Part shown: positions 24,583 through 37,501 of the stretch, piece by piece
Numbering within the stretch: the first letter of the stretch is position 1
Layout of the letters: every line of letters begins with the position of its first letter
Assembly (NCBI GenBank): GCA_004335835.1
Contig: RWJK01001345.1
Coordinates: 45,971-109,970 of the forward strand
Source: Scenedesmus sp. ARA3
Taxonomy: Eukaryota > Chlorophyta > Chlorophyceae > Sphaeropleales > Scenedesmaceae
Direction: 5' to 3'
DNA: 64,000 bases
Notes under the pieces: model-generated
The model's database searches: none
Seen by the model: the letters and a program-made list of their open reading frames with translations, nothing else
What the model was told of the DNA's origin: nothing
Position numbers and translations under genes: made by a program

Positions 24583-27500
24583 GCCAGCCCCATCTCCAAG
24601 GTGGGAGCGCTGAACTCCGTGAGCTGCTGCCGACACCCTTGCTGCTGCTGCTGCTGCCTACACTGTTGCTGCTGCTATGGCTGCTGCCATTGTTGTGTGT
24701 TTTACTCCACCAGCGCGGTGCTATATCGGCAGCGCTCGCAAGATACCATGCGCTGCTTCGAACCTGTCTTGCAAACCAGCAGCAACACCTAGCTATCTTA
24801 CATTGTTGTCAGGTGTCTTCATCATGCTGGCTCAACCGACTGCTCACATCATCATTTTGTTTATTATTTTTGTTTTTTTACCTGTCTTCTGCAGCACAAC
24901 ACCATCCCCCAGCCCAGGCCCTGTGCCTGTGCCTGCCACTGCTGCGGGCCCCACTCTCGCGCTGCTCAGCGACTATCCAAGCAATTACACAGGCCCAACT
25001 GCCAACCTCAGCGCAAACAGCAGCAGCAGCAGCTGTGTTGAGGCGCCATCTACGCGCCTCGGCAACGGCACGAGTTTTGACAGCCCTGGGTCTGGTGTAT
25101 GCGGCAGCAATGGCGGCATGCCTGCAGGAACCTACACCCTGGAGCAAAACCCTGCACCAGGCACTCAGTTTGAAGGCTGGGAGTGTTATAACGTCAGCGG
25201 TGACGTCCCTGTTTCCATCCCAGTGACCTCAAGTGTCCAGCTGGCTGGAGCAGTGGATGTGACGTGTGTGGCAGTGTACGTGCTGGCCGGTGCTGCTGCT
25301 CTCGCTGACAGCCCTGCACCTGCACCTGGCTTGGCTGCTGGCCCCAGCCCCAGCCCCAGCCCCAGCCCCAGCCCCAGCCCCAGCCCCAGCCCCAGCCCCA
25401 GCCCATCAGATTCAGTGTCTCAAGCCCCGTCACCAAGGTAGGCATCAGAAGATTGCACGTGTGTAAAATCTACTGCTGCACGACCAGCATAGTTGTTGCC
25501 CAGCCTGCCCTGCATAGCAACTCCAGCATAGCAATGCTGCGTCCCGGCGCATCACTGCAGACACAGATGTTCTGCCTTACCAAAGCCATGCTCTCCCTGA
25601 CCTAGTTTACGTGGCCATCCTGCTGCAGTGCATCATCTCCTCTGCTAGACAGTGCAAGCCCCAGCCCAAGTCCTAGCCCCATCCCAAGTCCTAGCCCCAG
25701 CCCAAGTGCAAGCCCCAGCCCAAACATCAGCTCACCAGACCCCAGCCCCAGCCCCAACCCAAGCCCCAGGCCCAGCCCCAGCCCTAATCCCAGCCCCAAT
25801 CCCAGCCCCAGCCCCAGCCCCAGCCCCAGCCCCAGCTCCAGCATTTCGCCTCACCCCATAGACCCCAAGCTTGCACTGATCAGCAACTTTCCTGCAAGCT
25901 ACATCGGACCCACTGCAAACCTGACTGCCTCCAGCAGCAACAGCAGCAGCACCAACGGCACACGCTGCACCAAAGCGCCATCGCCCCGGTTTGGAACTGA
26001 CAATGTAACGGTTGTTACGCCAGGTCCAGGTTTTTGTGGCAGCGACGGCAGCGTCCTGCCAGGGAACTATACCCTTGACCAAGATGCGCCAGCTGGCACG
26101 CAGTTTGACCGCTGGGAGTGTTATAACATAACAGGCAACATAGCTTCCGCAGTCAACCTGACAAACTCCTCGGTTGTAGCAGTTCAAGGTTCAGACACTG
26201 TTACATGCTTGGCGCAGTACAGGGTTGTGAACGGCAGCAGCACATGTGGAGATGCGCTAACAGAGGCGCCTGGTGCACAGCAGTACAACTGCTCCAGGGC
26301 TACCATGGCCTTCAACAGCTCTGCTGTTATGATGGGCCCTGCAATTGACAGCGTCTGCTGCATGGTGAGTGTGGACAGGGAGGCAAACCCGCGGTCATGT
26401 AGGCTAGTGGGCAGAGCAGCAGTCACCCACTGCAGCACAACACGTTTGAATAAATTAAGAAGGGTGTCTTTGCAGCATAACAGTGATCATCTGCTCTGAT
26501 TTAAAATGCACTAGTTGGCAGAGCAGCAGTCACCCTTTGCAGCCCAACATGTTGGAACCAGTGAAGCTGGGTATCTTTGAAGCATTAAACGATCATCTGC
26601 TCTGATTAGATTTGAGATCAACAGCAGATTTTGAACCTTGCGGCATCCGTGGCAGGTTGTCGTACTAACATGCAGATTCACTTGCTTGGCTTGTTGTTCA
26701 CGCTGCTGCTGCTGGATTGCAGGCCACCTGCTCTGACAGAAACATCACTGCACCAGCAGCAGAGCAGTGGAGCTGTGCAAACAATGCGAGTCTCAACAGC
26801 ACAAATGCTCTGGCAAGCCCACCAAATGATGGCCTGTGCTGCTTAGTGAGTTCGTAGACATGGCAAGCGTTACCTGCAACGCTAGCCAGTGCTGAATTGA
26901 CGCTGCCTCGCACAGTTTGACAATTGCAAACTGCTGCTTGGATATATGAGCAGTAACAACTATGGTGCTTGAGTTAATGCCGTGCAAGCTGGTTTGCAGG
27001 TCAACACGTGTTACATGTGCTGCACTGCCGGCTGCCGCAGAATAACAGCAACAACCCATTCACCGTCAGAAAGACGGGTCCCGCATCAGTCAAACCTGGC
27101 CAGGCGTTTGACTACAATGTAACAGTTATTTTCCAAGGCAATGCGACAGGAGTTGAGGTGGTGGACCTGCTGCCACCATTCTTGTCAGCAAGCAGCAATG
27201 GCAGCAGCTGGCGATCTGTGACAGCTGCTGGGCAGGGGCCTAGCGGAGGTGAGCTGCAGCCAATCAATCAGTCGATCAATCATTACACGTTTGGATAGCA
27301 AGAGGTGAACCCAGAGGAGGGAGCCACTCCCAAACCACCTTAGGTGATCACTAATCAGTGAGCTGCAGCCATGATGTCCCGCATGCACAGCAGCGTTGCA
27401 GTTGCAACTACATATGCAGCCAGCAACTTGCAGACATTGCCGCCCTGCACAAAGAAAAGTTGCAGTTACCACCCACCCAGACAGTTTGTCGTTGCAACAC

Positions 27501-30500
27501 CGTGATGTATGCTTGCACTGCTGCTTCTGCTGCCGCTTTTTTCCACTGTCAGCTTGCACCGTGGTTCAGGTCGTACCTGGTGGAAATGACACAACGCTGC
27601 GCACACGCATCGCCTGCAGCTTGGGTGCAAGCTTCACTTGGGCAGCAGCAGACAGGGCACACATTGTCATACCAGTGACAGCTAGCTCTGCAGCACAGGG
27701 CAACCTGACAAATGAGGCAACGGCAACTGACAACCAGAACCGCACAGCAAGCGACAGACAAATTACGTTGGTGGAAGCTGCTCCTCTGGTGAGCAGAGTG
27801 CAAACCAGGCTGAAGCCAACGACACTTGCTCTACATATTGTCTCAGATTGACCACTGCTTCATGCTTGCGGTTGCTGCTCAGCCCTGTGTGAATGATGCT
27901 GGCGCAATGTGTATTGCACACTTAGCAGCCGACTTTGAAGCTTGCTGGTGAGCAGAGTACAAGCCAGCATGCAGGAAGCGCCACGTGCTCCTCACAACAC
28001 TTCAAAGTCACCCATGCTTTTGGCTCGCGGTTGCCGCAGGGCCCTATGTTATGATCGCTGACGCCATGTGTGCCACGCAAGTAGTTGCCGCTTCTGCTGA
28101 GCTTGCTCACTTGCGCCGTCAACGCATCAATGCAAACATGGCACAACCCTACAGCAGCATCACCAAGCTTTGCTTATATTATATATACTGTCCCTCAGCA
28201 CGCCCTTGTTCTGTGCTGCTCACTGCTTGCAGCTGCCATTTGTGGTTTACAAAAGCGGCCCCACACAGCCTCTGCTGACTGGTCAATCCTTCAACTACAG
28301 CATCAGTGTGACCTTCCAGAGCACATGCAGAGGAGTGAACATCATCGATGTGCTGCCTCCTGAGGTCAAGGCATCTGCTGTGAACGCCACGTGGTTTACA
28401 CGCAAGACCAACGCAAGCACACGTGAGTGGTCTGTAGGCGGCATCATACCTGCTGCAGCTTGTGCAGAGCGCCTGATCACAGTAGTGGATTGATGACGTT
28501 GCATAAGATGCATGGGCAGGGCATCTGATGTACCTGCCTGAGCCGCTGCACACGTGCTGCATGGCGTTTCAGTGTCTCCACAGATTGCACACTCGCCCAG
28601 GTGCCGCACACGTGCCGAGGCATCTGCTTTCTGACGTATCAGATCAAGCATGCGTCCAGTTCTTCTATCACTCACTCTAGCTCTGCGCTGCTGAACACTG
28701 TTTTCTCATGCAGCCTGCATCACAAATGCAGCTGCCAGCCCACAGGTCATCAGCTGCAGCTTGGGTGCCAGTGAAAGCTGGGCAGCAGGGGACGTCGTGG
28801 AAGTAACTCTGCCTGCCACAGCAGGCGCAAACGCGAGCAGCAATGCTACCAACACGGCGCTTGTGGTTGATGATTTGGGGCGCACCGGCAATGACACGTT
28901 CAATGTCACGATCGTGGCGGCGGCACCGGGGGTGAGTCATGCTACTGCCACATGGGCCGCTGACGACACAACAACGCTGGGTTTGCTTGCAGTTACAGCA
29001 TCAGCAGTTGCAGCAGCAGCATGCATGCATGCATGCGCAGTGCAACGGCAGTGGCCGCTAGCACTGGCTGCATGTGCCTCTGCATGTAGAAATTCATCTG
29101 CTGCTGTTACCCCCGGTCCTGCCTGTGAACACTGTCAGTTGTGTGTCTTCAGCAGATGAAACAATGCGGCTGAGCAGCGCCGGCAGCCCACCGGGCATCA
29201 GTGTGGCATTGGTTGCTGCAGCAGATTACAAAATACACGCCATATGCATTTCAAACGCTCGTGCAGGTCATCAAGCTGACCAAAACAGGGCCGACTGCTC
29301 CAGTGACTCACGGCCAAGCCTTCAATTTTGAACTCCGCGCTACGTTTGAAGCGGCCGGGCCCTTCACAGCTGCCAGCATTGTGGATGACCTGCCTGTGGG
29401 GCTGCTGCCTGGAGCTGCAAATGCAACCTGGACAGCAAACAACACTGCTGCAGGACGCCTCAATGGATGTGAGTGTTTACAATTGGACGTGCACCTTGCA
29501 CATATTGCAGCGCCACTGGCTAGCACCCATGCATGGGTGTCCATACGGGTGTTCAGTTTGATTTGTGCTTGCATGCACATCAAAAGAGTTCCAAGGTTCT
29601 GGCTGCAAACACAATCACCAGCCGTCGGGTGGTGCTGTTGTGCTGCCCAACATGATTGTAGAAGTGTTTGAAAGTTGTATACGACTAAGCGTCGGAGATC
29701 ATTGTGGTAATCATGCTTAGTTCTGGCACAGTGTACACTGTCTAGATCTTGTACAGCTGCGCCCGCATCACAGCTTCATGTGATGAAATCGCACCTTCCT
29801 TATGTTGTTATTGTTTTCTGCAGCCTGCGAGACAACAGCTGCAAGGAGTCCAGAGGTCACTTGCAACCTAGGCGCCTCAACCAACTGGACGTTAAATGAC
29901 ACAGTGCTCGTCACCGTGCCTGTCATTGTCAACAGCAGCGCAAACGGCAGCCTGGTCAACTCAGCCACCATCACTGCTACTGCTGGCAATCAAATCATTA
30001 GCAGCACGGCCAATGCCACCGTCATTGTTACAGCCAAAAATGCCACCTCAGCGACTTTGAAAGTAACAAAATCCGGCCCTGGAGCAAGTGTCAGGCCAGG
30101 GGAGGCCTTCATATTCAATGTGACTGCTGGAGTGGCAAAGGATGGACCGGTCAACCCTCTGATCCTGGTAGATGAGCTGCAGTCAACAGATTTGAAGTTC
30201 CAGGCACCGCTGCCTGCAGGTGTGTGGTCACTCAAGATACAGCCACCTGTGCATGTTGGACCCGTTTGACCATCGTGTAATAAGGTTGACTGCTTGATGT
30301 ACTGTACATGCATCACATGCAGATATGGCAGGTGCTTGTGTTTGATGCTGCCTGCGCAGCGTTTGCTAGCTTGGCTCCTGATCACCAGCCTTGTTTGTTT
30401 TACTGAACCTGATGTGTTACATGTCATCCACCTGTTTGTACAGGCTGCACCCAGAACAGCGATCAGAAGGCAACGTGCAGCTGGAATGAATCAGTGCAAG

Positions 30501-33500
30501 CAGGAGCCGACAAGCAGCTGCAGTTCAGGGTGGTTGCCAGCAGGGCAGGAGTCTTCCAAAACAGGGCAACCGTGTTCACCAGCGCACCAGGTGTTGCAAA
30601 CCAGACAGCTACTGCACCAGTCACTGTTGTGGTGAGGACACCGCTGCAGCTAGCTAGTTGCAGCAGCACATCAGCGCAGCTGCACAAAAGCTTTGCGCTG
30701 ATGTTAAATTCAAAGCAATACACACCCTGGCCTGTTCACACGTGTCAAAAAACTAAATTATGGGCAAAGATGGCACCTCTGAGGGAGCAGCAGCAGCAGC
30801 AAAACTGTAAGCGCATGTCCGACCCAATCAGGTTGCCGTGCAGTGCTTGACAGCGCGCTGCATTCTACATTACCGGCATGCCAGCACGTGTCACTAACAA
30901 CCAATACTCGGTCAATGCTGCTGCTTGCAGGACAGTAACTCGGCAGATGCAGCGATCGCAGTGAGCAAGATGGGGCCCACTGCTGCGGTTGAAGTCAACA
31001 CAGAGTTCACATTCAGCCTTGCTGCAAGCGTGGCACAGGGCAGCGTGAGCAGCATGGTGCTGACAGACACAATGGATGCTGCCACTGGCATAACCTTCTT
31101 GAGGGTCAGCCCAGATGCAGGTGCGCATTGCGGCGAAGTGTGTGGTTTCTTTGTGATGGCTGTAGTTGCTGGTAGTAGCAAGCTTGCTGTAGTGCTGCTG
31201 TATTGGTGCGGTCTGGCTTGGTTGAATGCATGTCATTTGCAACCCAAGTTTGGTGCTGTTTCAAGTTGAGGTTTGTCTGAATAAACAATTCCTGCCGCCA
31301 ACTTCTGCTGCTCTGCTGCTGCTGCTGCTGCTGCTTCCTCCACTGCCTCCAACTTGCTGCTTGGCACCCTGCAGGCTGCACCGTAGCTGCGCAGCTGCTG
31401 CGCTGCAACCTCACAGCACCCTGGCCCAAGACCCTCATACTCACAGCAAAAGGCAGCAAGGCAGGCACCTTCACAAACCGCGTGGAGGTACAGTCAGCAG
31501 CAATAAACAGTGCTGACTCAGCAGATGTTATTATCGGAAGCAAAACCCCGCCGGCTTCTCCATTCCCGCCTGCCTCTCCTAAACCGCCAGCATCTCCAAA
31601 GCCCCAGGCTTCCCCTGTGCCGCCTGCCTCACCTGCACCGCCAAAAAATGAGACTTGTGGCAGCTGGGTGGCAAAGAATGGATGCGGCAACGGCAGTTTC
31701 ATGCCTGACAAGAATGCCAACATTGTGTTGACGACTACCAACCCTGCAGCTATCAGGCTCAAGTGCTGCGTAAGTTGTAGCTACACACTACTGCATATGA
31801 TGCTGTTGCAGTTACTGTTGCTGCTGCAGTGCTTGCAGCTGTGCTCGTAGCTAGCAATACCTGCATTTGCATCTGCAGCAGCAGCAGCAGATGCTGCTGC
31901 AGGGCTTCATGCCGTGCTCAATGCAGCTGAAAACTTCCAGCGCACTGGCTGCAGCCTGTAGACTTCAGTGTGTAGTGTGCAGTCAAGCATGCATGCTGGT
32001 GCGGCCAGCCAGCCAGCCACGCGTTGCTGCAGCTGCCTTTTGGTGCCAATATGCGCTTATAATGCTGGATGCATTGCCTGTCAATACACTTTCTAGTGGC
32101 ATGCTTTGCTGAACATGCATAATGCCGGCTTCCCTACGCATCTGCTGCCACCTTTGCAGGAGGTGAAGCCCCAGGGCTTGTTCAGTGCCAAACTGTCAAA
32201 GACAGTCAGCAGCCCAGTCAACACCCAGGGTCAAACCTTCAATTACACCCTCACAGTCACCAACAATGCACTGACAGGCGACTCCAGCAGCGCCGCGACC
32301 ATTTATAACATTGTTATAACGGACAACTTCCCGCTGGGAATAGCGCCAACAAAGAAGCACTGGGTCAAAAAAGGCAGCGCCAACAGCAGCTGCAGCTTCA
32401 CTGGAGTTGAGTCACGCAGTGTCCGCTGCAGCATAGCCCGGCTGCTGGCAGATGAGCAAGTCAATATCATACTGGAAGCAGCTGCCGATGGCAAGAACTT
32501 TGCAGGAAAAGCAGCTGCGCAGGAGGTTTTGGCCAACACAGCAAGCATGACATGCAGTGGCAACAAGACGGCAACGGCGCCTGACGCCAGCTGCAGCAGA
32601 AGCAGCAGTGCCAACACAACAGTGAGTGGTGGGGACGACGTGTGCATGTGTCATGCTGCTGCTGTGTTGGGCTTCAAGCAGCAATGGATGGGCTGAGGCC
32701 TTGAGATCCTTCTGGTTGCAAGGTGCAGCATTGCTCTTGAAAGCATTCCACGCCAGCTGTCACGTGTTTGTTGAAGTTCAACGCTGCTGTAGAGCATTTA
32801 TCATCATTACAATGCTCATACACATGTGCCGCGCAATCCTTACCTACTGTTCCACAGCAACGCAGTGCACATACATACTTGCGTGTCTCAGGACGACGCA
32901 CACATGCATGCTGCTCGCCACTGTCGCAGATAACGTGCGGCTCCATCAGAGAGCACCCTGACATTAGCCATGTCAGTTTCTCCAGCCAGCGGCCCTTCAG
33001 TTGGTTTGAAAAACATTGAACGCTATTGAGCAGCCATCATCATTGCAAAGCTCATCAACATGTTTCCCTCAAGCCTTATTTGCTGCGCCGCAGCACCTTT
33101 ATGCTCATACATGCGTATTCATTGAAGATATGTGAACACGCATGCTGCTCGCCACTGTCGCAGATAAAACGTGCGGCTCCATCAGAGAGCACCCTGACTT
33201 TAGCCATGTCAGTTTCTCCAGCCAGCGGCCCTGCAAGCTCAGTGTTCACCTTCAGCATTGTGGTGGACCCTGGCACAAAAGTTGTGGCTGGTCCGGTGAA
33301 AGTGGTGGGCCCTATACCGCCACAGCTGACTGATGCCCAGCTGCTGACACCCTTTGGAGGTGAGCATGTACTGTGCGGCAGGGATGGAATGCTGCTTGTG
33401 TTGATAGGATTATATGTTTGTACATGCGGTTGGACAGTGTGACAACTCAATTAATGCTGCCAGTTACATGCAGAAGCGATGGCCATCCAGATTGGCACAA

Positions 33501-35391
33501 TGCTTTGGGGGTGGGTATAGTCAACGGTGTGTAATATAGCTAAGTGTTTTTCACACACAGACGGCGAGGGCACACATCAACACTCATGCCAGCACAGAGA
33601 TGACCCCAGCTGCCTAAAACAGCTGTTTTGTGTTGTGTGCGCACTTTCTGCTCAGGCTCATGTACGATGAGCGGCACCACAGCACGACGGCGCGCAAGGC
33701 GAGGCAGCGCTCCGCGACGCAGCAACACACAGCAACTATCCCAACTGACTGTGCTCCTGAACACGATCCGCAACAGCAGGGGCCAGCAGCAGCAGGCGCC
33801 GCGCGCATCTGCTGCTGCAGCGCAGACATTGGTTTGCAACTTCAGCAGCGTTGCTGCTCCGCGAGAGATCCGATACACTGCAGTTGGCGGCACCGTTGGC
33901 ACCTGGGTCAACACTGCAATGGTGACGTATGATGCTGCAGACAGCCCCAAATCCGCGCAGGCATCCGTCACTGTGGTATGTTTGCTATTTGTGCTGCAGC
34001 ACACTTCTTGTGTTGTCTTTCTGCAAGCATGGTGTTTAGTAGTAGCAGCCAGCTCAAGCAGTGCAGCTGTTACGGCACACCACAAGCGTATGTACTGTTG
34101 TACCTACCTCCACATCCTTTTGCAGGTTCCTGTGCAACCTGGCTTGGCTATAACACATGCTTGCTTGCAGCGCATCGTGTCTTCAAGCTTGCTGGCCTGC
34201 ACACCTGCCTCTCTGTGTCCTGTCCAAATTAAATGCTGTGCACTGCTGTGCAGACCCTGGCTGCTCCACAAGAGACTGGCTCCTGCTGCAGCAGCGACTT
34301 CACATGCTCCTCAAATGCAGACAGGGACAGCTGCACCGCTGCTGGCGGAGAGTGGAGGTCAGACCCAAATGCCTGCAGCAGCAAGATGTTTTGTGCGGGG
34401 GCCTGCTGCTCTGCTGGCGGTACAGCAGCAGCCGCCTGCAGCATCACTAAGAAAGCGGACTGTGTGGGCAGCGGAGGCGGCTCCGGGCAGTGGGTTGCTG
34501 ATGGGGACTGCAATGACCCGAGCTTCTGTCCAAAGGTAGGGCAGCATTGCTGCAGCTGGTTTGTTACAGAAATTGTCGTGTTTGCATGGGCAGCAGTTGT
34601 ACACAGCTAGTGCAAAGAGTTCCTGACTGTACTGAATTACAGGCGCACACTGCAGCAGTTAATGTGAGGAATCACTACTGCGCATGCGACCAGGGGTTGT
34701 CTGTCGCTTCTGACACTGTGAATTGCTGCCCTGCTGCTGCGCTGACTCTATCTGTTCATGTGCCCCTTATTGCCTTGCCCACCCTGGCCTCCAACAGCCA
34801 ACGCAGTGCATGAACGTGTGCCAAGAGTGCACTGCTACACAGCCCTGCTGCGGCGTCCTCAGCTGCATGTCAGCCGGCAACGGCTGGTCTGCGTCGCGCT
34901 ACATCTGCTGCCAAACCCCCTACTACAGAACATACAGAATGAACGGCTACAGGGCATATGGCTACCGCACACAAGCAGCAGCAGCAACTTCTGAGTCGGC
35001 TGCAGCAGCAGCAGGCTCTGACAAAGCAGCAGCAGCAGCAGTTGGAGTTTACGCCACACCATCCAATGCAGTCAACACCTTCTGCAGTGCAATCGGTGGC
35101 TTATGTGGCAGGCATGAGGAGGGCAGGCAGTGCTGCGGGCCTAAGGCTGATTGCATTGTTGGGGATGGCTTGGTGGCTCGCTGCAAGCCTAGGGACAGCT
35201 GCAAGACAGCCGGCAGCACCTGCAGCGGTATCGGGCAGTGCTGCAGCGGGCTTGTGTGCAAAGGCAAGGCATGTGTGCGCGCAGAGTGCAAGGTGCCTAG
35301 CAGCTGCCAGCCGCGTGACTACCTGTGCAAGCACTGGCATGAGCTCAACTGTGAGGCGTACTATGCAGCAGCCACATCGTCCACGGTTTGA
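21992..35391 (+). CDS. Secreted DUF11/prealbumin-like repeat glycoprotein, copy 2 (complete)
   Basis: There are 22 exons totalling 6417 nt, giving 2138 residues, with every intron phase consistent. The ATG at 21992 opens a signal peptide ([20 protein letters not shown], then ADIPA) and is chosen because nothing upstream gives a better start. Domain order: Cys-rich N-terminus, three prealbumin/SpaA-like repeats with Ser-Pro linkers, Cys linker, seven DUF11-type domains, Cys-rich and knottin-like C-terminus. Many N-glycosylation sites and Ser-Pro runs (likely hydroxyproline-O-glycan sites) indicate an extracellular wall or matrix protein. It is the tandem paralogue of the gene at 163-18395, which has six and ten of the two repeat types. 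Function is not known. Confidence 0.9.
24583..24606 (+). repeat. Partial copy of exon 24079-24461 3' end with donor
   Basis: gccagccccatctccaag|gtggg copies the exon end at 24444-24466 after a CTG array (24546-24582). It is a second donor-bearing exon end inside the intron. Confidence 0.8.
25342..25406 (+). repeat. (AGCCCC)n hexamer repeat encoding Ser-Pro
   Basis: About 11 units in frame within exon 24895-25437. A looser version occupies 25655-25840 in the next exon. Confidence 0.95.
26400..26605 (+). repeat. Diverged intronic tandem duplication of about 100 bp
   Basis: The segments 26405-26502 and 26513-26607 share gggcagagcagcagtcaccc-type starts and gatcatctgctctgatt ends with several differences between. 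It is entirely inside the intron after 26364. Confidence 0.7.
26723..30631 (+). other. Copy 2 Cys linker and DUF11 cassettes 1-4
   Basis: Linker exon 26723-26845. DUF11 exon pairs: 27041-27248/27553-27788, 28233-28422/28714-28931, 29267-29468/29824-30219. The last exon contains half of domain 4, completed by 30444-30631 ([16 protein letters not shown]). Outer introns are phase 0 and internal ones phase 1, exactly as in copy 1. Confidence 0.85.
30931..33975 (+). other. Copy 2 DUF11-like domains 5-7
   Basis: Exons 30931-31120/31375-31769, the single exon 32160-32621, and 33164-33359/33656-33975. Exon 31375-31769 carries a PPASP-type Pro-rich insert absent from copy 1 and ends [12 protein letters not shown]...LKCC. 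Exon 32160-32621 encodes in one piece what copy 1 splits into two exons. Exon 33656-33975 has the basic insert [14 protein letters not shown]. Confidence 0.85.
32919..33000 (+). repeat. Partial copy of exon 33164-33359 5' part with acceptor
   Basis: cgccactgtcgcagata and about 65 further bases match 33150-33232 with few changes, including the acceptor. A 3-base deletion near the start shifts the frame, so the downstream copy is the coding one. Confidence 0.85.
34254..35391 (+). other. Copy 2 C-terminal Cys-rich and knottin-like domains
   Basis: Exon 34254-34535 (94 codons) reads [10 protein letters not shown]...KMFCAGACC...[11 protein letters not shown]. Exon 34798-35391 reads CMNVCQEC...PCCGVLSC..., an Ala/Ser-rich spacer, [16 protein letters not shown] and C-x6-C-x5-CC-x4-C-x4-C, then the conserved [20 protein letters not shown] tail. 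The stop is TGA at 35389-35391. AATAAA lies at about 35550. Confidence 0.85.
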
Positions 35392-37465
35392 CAGAGTGCC
35401 CACGGCCGTGGCAGCAACCGCTTCTGTGCTGAAGTGAAGCAGCGTTCGGGCTGCTGGTTTGCAAGTGCATAAGCTACATACACTGGCTGATCGCACGGTG
35501 TTGCGCATAATAAGAGTGGCAGATGCACTGTTTTGCTGCTGTACTGGTGAATAAACAGCCAACGCGTGACTGCAAAAGGCATGATGTGACCTGCTGCCTC
35601 TGTCTTTCTGCTTCTCTTCCTTGGGCTGAAGGGGTTTGGGATTTCATTGTGTAGGCGTCTGATACTCCTGCAAGCATAGAGAGGTTGCACCGCCATTAAA
35701 TGTTGTTTCAGATGCTGCAATAAACAAACGTTGTTTGTTATGAATATTTAGGGTACGCGTCATTGGTTTGGCACAAAATGCATGCAGCAGCAGGCTTGCT
35801 CACGGTGTCTCAGGCAAAAAGTTTGTGTCGGCTACCAAGCTGTACGTTGCAGTAGACCGGTGATGTGTACAGTTTCGCCAGCTGTTGTTGTTTTAGCAAT
35901 ATACAAGAGCACAGCAGAACCGCCTTGTTTGTTGCACACACGCAGGTGGTCATGGCAGCTGTTGGTGTAGCAGGATGCAGCAGAACACAATCAAGCATCG
36001 CACTGTCCTGTGCTAGCATAGCACTGCGGGAGCATGCGGCACTGTTCAGCACCAGGAGGATGGCCGAATGTGAAACTGCTGTATCAGTAGCATGTGGCGC
36101 GCAGTTGCCTGCAGCAGCTTCTGACGGCTAGGCAGTGCTGGCACGGCAATAGTGCTCATCAAGGCTGCTGCTGGCTGAGTTCTTCTGTCACCTGTGCTTG
36201 AAGCCGTGCTGAATCGAGCAGAGGTGTTACTAACGCCATAGTATAAGGGTTAGGGGCTCACCGGCTGTCATCAGTCACTGATGCGACGGTCGCAAGCACC
36301 TGCCAGGTTGCAACCTAAACGACAGCGAGTCGCTGTTGAATAGATACCAGGTGCTTCCTCTATTGGGCTGTTGATCAAGACACACAGTGTAACAGCTCAA
36401 GTTACGCTGCCGAGAACAGGTTTTGCAGTTACCAACTCTGCAGCTGCAGTGTGCCGCAATGGCTTTGCTTCAACTCGCTCATTCTCTTGCAGGACACGTA
36501 CAGGCCCAGCCATATTGCCTGCAGCCCTGTCACATGCACCCATACACCCTTCAGCTGTTTCTCACACTCATGCTGTCAAAACTGCGGAAACTCATGTACA
36601 AACTTGACCCTTCTCCACCGCTTCAGAAGCTGTCTGCAGCTCATATGCACTCAGCACAACAATGGCACTTGCTCAGATGCACTACAACAACAACTCAGCG
36701 CCCAGCCTGTGGACGGGTCCGATTCAACAGAACAATGACACCAGCGCCAGCTGCACCACACTGCGCCACCACACCGCCTGCGGTGCAGCCAGCAGTTGCC
36801 AAAGGGTCTGGAAGGCTACAGGGCACCCCAGACAAGCACACACTCAGTATACACTCACACACAACAAGTACGCCTGTGTGCAGCAGTGCCAAGCACAGCT
36901 ACAACAAAAACATCTTTGTCTGCTGTGCAGGTGGCACCCTGTTGCACACCTGCGCTGCAGCGCAAGCAGCTACTACACCTCGTTGCCCTCTGTTTTGTCA
37001 TGATGCAACACCATTAGCATGCTGCAGCCGCGGGGCCGCAACTGACTGCAATTGCCATCCATCGACACTAAAGCAGCCGACAAGACTGCAACTGCCAGGC
37101 AACCGCAGCCAGTCAACACAAAGTCAACAGGCAGACCACACAGCTGCTGCAGGAGTTGTGCCTGCAACAGTGCCTGCAGGAACTCCCGCTGCTGCATCTG
37201 CTGCAGCTTTTCTGCCAGAAGGAACGCTTGCAGGAACTCCTGCTGCTGCCCCTGCTGCAGCGTTTCTGCCGGAAGCAGCGCCTGCACGAGCCTGCTGCTA
37301 CTTCCGCTGCTGCAGCCTTCTGCAACGACATTTGCTTGCAGGAACTCCTGCTGCCGCTGCTGCCGGCTTACTTCCTGCGGGTGCCTGGGAAACTGATAAA
37401 GCCCCCCTTGCTGCTGCTGCTGCTGCTGCAGGCTTACTTCCTGCAAGCACATGTGCTTGCAGGAA

Positions 37466-37501
<36 letters not shown>

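Larger units (their letters stand above)
24079..26364 (+). other. Copy 2 exons 24079-24461, 24895-25437, 25629-26364: three prealbumin/SpaA-like repeats with Ser-Pro linkers
   Basis: Each exon carries one KLALxSxFPxxY...VTCVAxY repeat. The linker at about 25340-25436 and the one at 25650-25850 are long Ser-Pro (and Ser-Pro-Asn/Ile) runs encoded by AGCCCC hexamers. Such runs are typical of hydroxyproline-rich algal wall proteins. Introns are phase 2, as in copy 1. The last exon ends with [20 protein letters not shown] and CCM, a Cys linker. Confidence 0.85.

Noticed and set aside
25602..25844. Minus-strand Leu-Gly repeat ORF
   Set aside because: It is the antisense reading of the Ser-Pro hexamer repeat in copy 2.
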